A stretch of 13,036 bases of DNA. It comes from Planctomycetota bacterium (lineage in GTDB: Bacteria > Planctomycetota > Planctomycetia > Pirellulales > Thermoguttaceae). Both the position numbers and the translations under genes were made by a program. The stretch is from positions 1-13,036 of the forward strand of contig JABMRP010001146.1 of the NCBI GenBank assembly GCA_013202535.1. Reading direction: 5' to 3'. The notes under the pieces were generated by a model, which was not told the DNA's origin, searched no databases, and worked only from the letters and a program-made list of their open reading frames with translations. Positions 7,862 to 13,036 of the stretch are shown in pieces (within the stretch, counting starts at the first letter, position 1; each line of letters opens with the position of its first letter).

Positions 7862-8656
7862 GTGCAGCCAATCGACTTGATCGACGATCCTCGCGTGGCG
7901 GCATACCGGGGGATGAAAGACCGGGCATTGCGGGGGGAGAGTCTGTTCGTGGCCGAGGGGCGGCTACTGGTCGACCGGTTGCTGGACAGCCCGTTTGCGG
8001 TGGAGTCGGTGTTCGCTTCCGAGGAACTCGCGGCCGAGTATGCGGCCCGATTGACCGATGAGGTGCCGCTTTACGTGGCCCCGGAGGCGTTGTTGCGGGA
8101 GGTCGTCGGCTATAAGTTTCACCGGGGGGTGTTGGCCGCCGGACGACGCGACCGCCCGATGACACTCGATCGATTGACCGCCCGGCTCGACGACCGGCGG
8201 CGATGGAATCTGGTCGTCTGTCCTCGCGTGGCCAACGGCGAGAATCTGGGGCTGATCTTCCGCTCGGCCGCCGCGTTGGGCATCGACGGCGTGTTGCTCG
8301 GCCCGCACTGTGCCGATCCGCTGTCGCGCCGCTGTCTGCGACTGTCGATGGGCGGCGTGCTCCGCGTGCCGACGGTCCATCCGACCGATCTGGCCGCCGA
8401 CCTGCGACATCTCAGGGACCACTGCAATGTGCGGCCGGTGGCCACGGTGGTGGACGCTCGGGCCGAACCGCTTCGCGGCTTTTCATGGCCGTCGCGCACC
8501 GCCCTGCTGTTGGGCAGCGAGTTCGAGGGGCTCGACGATCCGTGGCTTGCGCTGTGCGACCGGCAGATCACCATCCCCATGCAGCCGGGCAGCGATTCGC
8601 TGAATCTGGGCGTAGCGGCGGGAATCTTCCTCTACGAGATGAGCCAGGGCGGGTAA
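7862..8656 (+). CDS. SpoU/TrmH-family RNA 2'-O-ribose methyltransferase
   Basis: The product has 264 residues from a GTG start; GGGAGG 7 nt upstream supports that choice. An N-terminal substrate-binding domain (about 1-105, including LFVAEGRLLVDRLL and a GYKFHRGVLA segment) precedes the SPOUT knot domain. All three SpoU motifs are present: motif 1 VANGENLGLIFRSAAALG (123-140, with Asn125 and Arg134), motif 2 LLLGSEFEGL (215-224) and motif 3 ITIPMQPGSDSLNLGVAAG (236-254). The enzyme should methylate a ribose 2'-OH in rRNA or tRNA using S-adenosylmethionine bound in the trefoil knot. The target nucleotide cannot be read from the sequence. It stands alone, divergent from the cyclophilin gene and convergent with accAD. 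Confidence 0.92.
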   Translation: MQPIDLIDDPRVAAYRGMKDRALRGESLFVAEGRLLVDRLLDSPFAVESVFASEELAAEYAARLTDEVPLYVAPEALLREVVGYKFHRGVLAAGRRDRPMTLDRLTARLDDRRRWNLVVCPRVANGENLGLIFRSAAALGIDGVLLGPHCADPLSRRCLRLSMGGVLRVPTVHPTDLAADLRHLRDHCNVRPVATVVDARAEPLRGFSWPSRTALLLGSEFEGLDDPWLALCDRQITIPMQPGSDSLNLGVAAGIFLYEMSQGG

Positions 8657-8688
8657 TCCCTCTCCCTTTGGGCTCTTGATTTTGTAAC

Positions 8689-8735
8689 CCGAAGCGTCAG
8701 CGAGGCCGTCTTTCCCGCCCCCGCTGACGCTCCGG
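8689..8735. repeat. REP-like inverted repeat, possible bidirectional terminator
   Basis: CCGAAGCGTCAGCGAGG (8689-8705) and CCCCGCTGACGCTCCGG (8719-8735) are inverted copies matching at 15 of 17 positions around a 13-nt spacer. A very stable hairpin would form between the convergent methyltransferase and accAD genes. The left arm is of a type I recall as recurring in planctomycete intergenic DNA. No clear T-run follows, so termination is only suggested. Confidence 0.7.
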
Positions 8736-8891
8736 ATCGAGCGAGTCAAACGGCAACTCGTCGAAACCGACGTGCCGATCAAGACCGTCGCGCGGCAGTC
8801 GGGCTTCATCGACGGCAAGCAGATGGGCAAGACCTTCACCCGGGTCGAGGGCATCTCGCCCCGGCAGTACCGGCGGCAGCGGCGACGGTGA
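8721..8891 (+). pseudogene. Remnant of an AraC/XylS-family regulator (C-terminal HTH only)
   Basis: The frame ending at TGA 8889-8891 reads LTLRIERVKRQLVETDVPIK, then TVARQSGF and later FTRVEGISPRQYRR. This is the second helix-turn-helix and terminal helix of an AraC-type DNA-binding domain (RxxRVKxLLxETDxPIxxIAxxxGF ... FxRxxGxSPxxYRR). Everything before residue 1 of this piece is missing, and the frame runs straight into the right arm of the inverted repeat, so the gene looks cut there. No start codon or sensing domain is present. Confidence 0.75.
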
Positions 8892-8950
8892 GGGTCAGCC
8901 CGCATGTCACACGTACGGTGGGACAAGCAAACCGTGATGCTGGTGGGCCA

Positions 8951-11053
8951 CTATACGGCCGGGCAATCCAGCGGGACGACTTCCTTGGGCGACCAGGTGC
9001 GTGCGGTGCGCGTTCGCAGATCGGCAAGGCGTCCGCCGCCGGCTACGTGCTTTAGCAACTCGATCAGTCGATCGCGCAGGTGGTCGGTGGTGATGCACTG
9101 GTCGACAAACTTGCGATGCAAGAGCCACGCCGCGTTCTGGAAGTCGGGTGCCACGGCGTGCCGCTGGAATTGCTCGACGACGCGCTTGCCGGAGAAGCCG
9201 ATGTTGGCCGAGCCTTCGACCACGATCATATAATCGCCGCGCAGGCCGTAGCTGATCGCCGTGCCGCCAAGCGTCGGATCGCAGACGACCGAGATGTGCG
9301 GCACGCCGGCCTCCTCCAACTCGTTCAGCGCGTGATGGATCTTGGGGATGTTGCAGTGCATCGAAGGCGTTCCTTCCTGCATCCGCGCGCCGCCACCCAG
9401 TACCACCGAGACCAGCGGTATGCGCCTCCGCAGGGCTTGCCCGGCCGCGAATCGCAACTTCTCGCCGATTTCGTCACACAAGCTGCTTCCCACCAGGCCG
9501 AAGTTATTGACGACCAACACGGTCTCGAAGTCGCCGATCCGGGCCGTACCGGTAATCAACCCCGTTTCGAGTCCGGTCTCTTCGATCCCGCGTGCCAGAG
9601 CTTTCTCGTAGCCGGGAAACTGGAGTTGGTCGATCGAGCAGTAGCGCAACGTTTCGGTGAATTCGCGAAACGACCCATCGTCGGTCAGTTGGCGGATCCA
9701 GCAGACGGGATGCTGTCGCCGGTAGACGGCCCGTGCGCCGTTGGGATGAACGGAGTCGGCTCCGTCGGGATGCCCGTAACGGCGTTCCAATAGGTGGTCG
9801 TGGACCCGGGCCCATTGGGTCTTGTTCAGAACACGAACGTCGACGTCGAGAATGTCGTGCATATACGCGGCATCGGCGTGCTCGGCCGCGTAGATCATTT
9901 GTGCGACTTGTCGGCGAGCCTCGGCGTGGTCCGTTGCCGCGGCATCACCCTCGAGTGATCGCCCGTTTTTTCCCGCGCGATCGGCAAAATAGTCGGCCAG
10001 CGCGTTGAGCAGCCGGTTGAAAACTTGTTCCTGTTGGCTCGCTCGCTTGGCCAGCGCGTCGGGCTGCCGCGATTCACTCGACTCCCCCCAGTTACCCATC
10101 GCCGAGAATTTCGCCCGGCGAACGTGTTCGGCCTGCTCGCCGCGCAGGTGCAGGAGTTGCGCCAGATTCCGCTCGACGGCCCATTTGCCTTTGTCCAGAA
10201 GTTCGCCCTGATAGCGATGGCCCGGGTGTAGTCCCTCGGGGATCACTTCATCGACGGTGTGTTGCGCCAGCGCATCGGCCGAGGTGAGATGGAGCCCACG
10301 GGCTGCCTCGCGGATCGACTCCGGACTCCGGTTGCGAAATAGAATCGAGGCACAGCCGCCGGGACTGATGAGCATGTAGGTCGCGTACTGGTTGATGATC
10401 GTCCGGTTGGTGGCCGTGACGGCGATCGCCCCGCCGCTGGCACCCTGGCTGATGATGTACGAAAGGCTCGGCGTCTTCAGCGAGGTGGTCTTGTGGATCG
10501 CTTCGTTGATCGCAAACGCCTGGCCTTGCTCCTCGGAACGCTCCGAGGGATCGGCGCCCGGCGTGTCAACGAACACGACGACGGGCCATCCCCGCCGCTC
10601 GGCCAACTCCATGGCGTAGACGGCCTTGCGATAGCCGTCCGGGAAGCTCATCCCCTGGTTCCATCGCTGATACTCCGAGGCCGGCAACTCGATCAGATCT
10701 TCGGCGCGCGAAGAGGGCCCGGTCTGCTGGCCGATGATCATCACGTCGACGAGGTTTCCGTCGAGTTCGATCTTGCCCTCGCCGGCGACCACGAGGTGGT
10801 CCTCGGGGCAGTCCGAATTCTGGTAGAGACGTACGTCGCGGAAGATGTGCCGAATATAGTCGAGTGTCTTGGGTCGCAGGGGGCTGCCGGAGAGCAGGAA
10901 GGCGTCGTAGGCGCTGAGGCTCGGATAGACCTCGCGCTCGCACGCTTGGAGTCGCGCCCGAAGGTCCGCACAATCCGGATCCGTTTCCGGAAGCTCAGCG
11001 AGTTGGTCATCAAGGGCCCTAATCTCGGCCTCGAATGGCAGAACGAATGCCAC
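8951..11053 (-). CDS. accAD: Fused acetyl-CoA carboxylase carboxyltransferase (AccA-AccD order)
   Basis: The product has 700 residues from a GTG at 11053. I chose this start because MAFVLPFEAEIRALDDQLAE matches the typical AccA N-terminus and a purine-rich AGAGAAGAG lies just upstream; the ATG at 11140 would add 29 atypical residues. The alpha-like half is about 1-310, with FVDTPGADPSERSEEQGQA (161-179), SQGASGGAIAV (202-212) and ISPGGCASILF (229-239). A charged linker of about 130 residues follows. The beta-like half (about 445-700) shows ETGLITGTARIGDF (496-509), GGGARMQEGTPSM (553-565), DPTLGGTAISYG (592-603) and IGFSGKRVVEQ (618-628). Together they transfer the carboxyl group from biotin carrier protein to acetyl-CoA, the first step of fatty acid synthesis. 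The four-cysteine zinc ribbon at the start of normal AccD is absent. Biotin carboxylase and carrier genes are not in the window. Confidence 0.92.
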   Translation of the reverse strand: MAFVLPFEAEIRALDDQLAELPETDPDCADLRARLQACEREVYPSLSAYDAFLLSGSPLRPKTLDYIRHIFRDVRLYQNSDCPEDHLVVAGEGKIELDGNLVDVMIIGQQTGPSSRAEDLIELPASEYQRWNQGMSFPDGYRKAVYAMELAERRGWPVVVFVDTPGADPSERSEEQGQAFAINEAIHKTTSLKTPSLSYIISQGASGGAIAVTATNRTIINQYATYMLISPGGCASILFRNRSPESIREAARGLHLTSADALAQHTVDEVIPEGLHPGHRYQGELLDKGKWAVERNLAQLLHLRGEQAEHVRRAKFSAMGNWGESSESRQPDALAKRASQQEQVFNRLLNALADYFADRAGKNGRSLEGDAAATDHAEARRQVAQMIYAAEHADAAYMHDILDVDVRVLNKTQWARVHDHLLERRYGHPDGADSVHPNGARAVYRRQHPVCWIRQLTDDGSFREFTETLRYCSIDQLQFPGYEKALARGIEETGLETGLITGTARIGDFETVLVVNNFGLVGSSLCDEIGEKLRFAAGQALRRRIPLVSVVLGGGARMQEGTPSMHCNIPKIHHALNELEEAGVPHISVVCDPTLGGTAISYGLRGDYMIVVEGSANIGFSGKRVVEQFQRHAVAPDFQNAAWLLHRKFVDQCITTDHLRDRLIELLKHVAGGGRLADLRTRTARTWSPKEVVPLDCPAV

Positions 11054-11189
11054 GGCTGTCTCTTCTCTTGTCGAACGGGTGGTCGGCGCCGGCCTGACCC
11101 CGCATGGGGTGAGCCTTGCCGACAAGGCGTCGAGGCTCATGCGAACCAGATTACCAATTACGCCCCGGGTTCACAATATGCGCAGACAT

Positions 11190-11209
11190 TTGCCGAAACC
11201 GTTTGGCAA
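11190..11209. promoter_or_regulatory. Inverted repeat upstream of accAD
   Basis: TTGCCGAAAC and GTTTGGCAA are inverted around a single C, with one bulged G in the left arm. The element lies about 140-160 bp upstream of the accAD GTG and could be an operator, but nothing else supports that reading. Confidence 0.25.
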
Positions 11210-11261
11210 CACGTTCGGTACTTGTGTAGGATGGCCCTTTGAGGCCGTCGATACCCCCGAT

Positions 11262-11283
11262 CGATGGGCTCGGAGGCCCATCG
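11262..11283. terminator. Hairpin downstream of the potassium channel gene
   Basis: CGATGGGC and GCCCATCG form a perfect 8-bp stem with a 6-nt loop. Runs of C (11254-11258) and G (11291-11296) further out could extend it. It lies about 20-40 bp after the channel stop on the minus strand. There is no U-run, so it may be a processing or REP-like hairpin rather than an intrinsic terminator. Confidence 0.45.
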
Positions 11284-11300
11284 TACCATAGGGGGGAGAA

Positions 11301-12299
11301 TCAAATCCCGTATTTGCTACAGAAACTGCGGAGATCCGCGGACCGGCCCATGACGATGATACGGTGGCCGGCTTCAAAGATCGTGTCGGCATCGGGGTTG
11401 AACTGAAAGGCACCGTCGGGTCGCCCGATGGCCACGATCAACAGGCCGTGGCGGCTCCGGGTTTCCGAATCGCGGACCGAGACGCCGACCAGGGGGCTGT
11501 TCGGCGGAATGGTCAACTCGTCGGTTTCCACTTCGGATATGGTCCGCCCGGCGACGACCTCGATCAGTTCGACGATCGAGGGCCGGGTAATCAGCGCGGC
11601 CATGCGCATCGCCCCCGTGGCGGCAGGAAGGACCACCCGATCGGCCCCCGCTTGGATCAACTTCTTCTCGGTCGAGGGGAACTCGCCCCGGGCGATAATC
11701 TGCAGATCGGGCTTGAGGTTGCGCGAGGTGAGGGTGATGAACACGTTGTCGGCATCGCTGGGCAGCGTCGTGACGACGGTCTTGGCGTCGACCACGTGGG
11801 CCTCCAGCAGGGCGTCCTCCTCGGTCGCGTCGCCCAACAGGGCCAGATAGCCCAGCGACGTGGCATGGGCGATGCGTTCGGATTCGTCCTCGACCACCAC
11901 GAACTTGGTTCCCAGGCGGTGCAACTCGCCGGCCAGCACTTCTCCCATCCGGCCGAATCCGCAGATGATGATGTGATTGGTGAGGCGTTCGATTTCGCGC
12001 GTCGCGCGTCGCAGCCCCATTGCCTTGGCGATTTCTCCTTCGGCCACCATTTGGACGAACCCTCCTCCGATATAGACGGCAACGGACACGCCGAAAACGA
12101 TAATCAGCGACGTAAAGAGCTTCAACTCCCACCCCAGCGGCGCCACCTCCCGAAAACCGACCGTCGACAGCGTGATCACCGTCATGTAGATGGCGTCGAC
12201 GACATCCCACCCCGCGACGCAGTATCCGGCCACGGCGACCACGAAGATGGCGCCCAAGGTGGCCAGTCCGAGTCGGAGTCGGTGCAGGGGTACGCTCAT
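11301..12299 (-). CDS. Two-helix potassium channel with cytoplasmic RCK (TrkA-N/TrkA-C) domains
   Basis: The product has 332 residues. TM1 is about 9-29 and TM2 about 58-82. Between them lies the pore helix and filter TVITLSTVGF (40-49), where TVGF replaces the common TVGYG. The RCK N-lobe (about 108-230) is a Rossmann fold with GFGRMG (114-119) followed by VVVEDES (134-140), and therefore likely binds a nucleotide. The TrkA-C-like domain covers about 248-325. The architecture is that of MthK/Kch-type gated K+ channels in the inner membrane. Its ATG overlaps the argJ stop (ATGA at 12299-12296), implying co-transcription and coupled translation. The link to arginine synthesis is probably only genomic. 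Confidence 0.9.
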   Translation of the reverse strand: MSVPLHRLRLGLATLGAIFVVAVAGYCVAGWDVVDAIYMTVITLSTVGFREVAPLGWELKLFTSLIIVFGVSVAVYIGGGFVQMVAEGEIAKAMGLRRATREIERLTNHIIICGFGRMGEVLAGELHRLGTKFVVVEDESERIAHATSLGYLALLGDATEEDALLEAHVVDAKTVVTTLPSDADNVFITLTSRNLKPDLQIIARGEFPSTEKKLIQAGADRVVLPAATGAMRMAALITRPSIVELIEVVAGRTISEVETDELTIPPNSPLVGVSVRDSETRSRHGLLIVAIGRPDGAFQFNPDADTIFEAGHRIIVMGRSADLRSFCSKYGI

Positions 12300-13036
12300 G
12301 TATGGTAATCGGCGTTGATGCGGACGTATTCGGCAGTGAGGTCCGAGGTCCAGAATCGCGCGGACGCGTCTCCCTCGGTCAACTGCAATTCGACGAGCGT
12401 GTCGCGGTTGTCACGGATCGACTCGGAAACGGCCCGGGCGTCGAAATCGGTGGGAGTTCCGCCCTGGTAGAGCAACACTCCGTTGACACGCAAACTTACC
12501 CCACGGGGATCGAAGGTGACGCCGGAATAGCCGGCGGCCGAGACAATTCTCCCCCAATTGGGATCGGCGCCGGCCACCGCCGTCTTGACCAGGGGACTGT
12601 CTGCGATGGTTCTAGCGATTTGCACGGCATCGGCCCGGTTGGCGGCTGCCAACACGTCGATCGTGATCAGGTGCGTGGCCCCTTCACCGTCGGCGGGAAT
12701 CAGCCGGGCCAACTCGATGCACGTTTCCTCCAGCGCCGCGCCCATCGCCGCCGCCTCGTCGCCGACAAGCGGCTCGCCGCCGGCCGCACCGCTGGCCAAA
12801 AGCAGCACCGTGTCGTTGGTGCTGGTATGGCCTTCGACGCTGATGCAGTTGAAGCTCTTGCCGGCGGCCGACGAAAGCAGCGACTGGGCAGTCTCCGGAT
12901 CGAGCGGTGCGTCGGTCAATACGAGCCCCAGCATGGTGGCCATGTTGGGGCCGATCATCCCGGCGCCTTTGGCCATGGCCGTGATGCGAATCTTCCGGCC
13001 GCTCAACTCCAGAGTCCGCGTCGCCAGCTTGTGGAC
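12296..13036 (-). CDS. argJ: Glutamate N-acetyltransferase/ornithine acetyltransferase ArgJ, C-terminal part (5' end outside window)
   Basis: The frame enters from the right edge and gives 246 residues, ending FWTSDLTAEYVRINADYHT. The TTG at 13006 is not the start, since the frame continues to the edge with VHKLATRTLEL. The self-cleavage site is visible as KGAGMIGPNMATML. The nucleophilic Thr follows Ala in MAT, with its codon at 12937-12935, so the visible part is mainly the beta chain. Further family marks are GHTSTNDTVLLLASG and AVAGADPNWGRI. The enzyme moves the acetyl group from N-acetylornithine to glutamate in the cyclic arginine pathway. The stop overlaps the start of the channel gene. 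Confidence 0.95.
   Translation of the reverse strand, partial: VHKLATRTLELSGRKIRITAMAKGAGMIGPNMATMLGLVLTDAPLDPETAQSLLSSAAGKSFNCISVEGHTSTNDTVLLLASGAAGGEPLVGDEAAAMGAALEETCIELARLIPADGEGATHLITIDVLAAANRADAVQIARTIADSPLVKTAVAGADPNWGRIVSAAGYSGVTFDPRGVSLRVNGVLLYQGGTPTDFDARAVSESIRDNRDTLVELQLTEGDASARFWTSDLTAEYVRINADYHT

Noticed and set aside
7500..8165. N-terminal extension of the cyclophilin frame to 1085 residues
   Set aside because: It would run antisense through the methyltransferase gene and place the LEPR export motif in mid-protein; the ATG at 7499 puts that motif near the N-terminus as expected.
12296..13006. Start of argJ at 13006
   Set aside because: That codon is TTG within a frame that stays open to the window edge, and ArgJ normally has a long alpha chain before the cleavage site, so the gene continues beyond the window.

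Overview
The window looks like chromosomal DNA of a planctomycete, probably a Pirellulales-type organism. The evidence is an exported protein with the planctomycete-style N-terminal LEPR-xLL motif (positions 4908-7499), an acetyl-CoA carboxyltransferase with fused alpha and beta halves (8951-11053), and an inverted repeat of the 'CCGAAGCGTCAGCGAGG' kind (8689-8735), which I recall as common in planctomycete intergenic DNA. Most genes are GC-rich. The stretch from about 930 to 4700 is visibly less GC-rich and uses more AAG/GAG/AAA codons.

Layout. 1-191: the 3' end of a gene whose product resembles an alpha-2-macroglobulin-type domain. 196-816: a stand-alone protein whose second half resembles the C-terminal corrinoid-binding domain of the acetyl-CoA synthase corrinoid/iron-sulfur protein (AcsC/CdhE). 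It is followed by a truncated gene start (817-996). 941-4470: a self-contained cassette made of a sigma54 enhancer-binding regulator on the minus strand (941-2494), a divergent control region with a near-perfect sigma54 promoter (2626-2642), a 96-residue protein (2681-2971) and a B12-binding-domain radical SAM protein (2968-4470) joined to it by an ATGA overlap. 4471-4907: gene debris, including a second, diverged copy of the 3' end of the AcsC/CdhE-like gene and of the start of the gene after it. The regulator/radical SAM cassette therefore sits between two imperfect direct repeats.

4908-7499 (minus): exported cyclophilin with Ig-like domains. 7862-8656 (plus): SpoU/TrmH-type RNA 2'-O-methyltransferase. 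8689-8891: inverted repeat and an AraC-type DNA-binding remnant. 8951-11053 (minus): fused AccA-AccD. 11301-12299 (minus): two-helix potassium channel with an RCK domain. 12296-13036 (minus): 3' part of argJ, which overlaps the channel gene by ATGA.

How the parts fit. The most coherent unit is the sigma54-controlled operon. A GAF-AAA-Fis regulator is transcribed away from a two-gene operon whose promoter has a textbook -24/-12 element. The promoter, inferred start site, Shine-Dalgarno and start codon all line up. A 12-bp perfect palindrome lies about 110 bp upstream of the promoter, where an enhancer-binding protein would bind. Both this radical SAM protein and the neighbouring AcsC/CdhE-like protein are expected to handle corrinoids, but a shared pathway is only inference. 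The other genes are housekeeping or generic exported functions.
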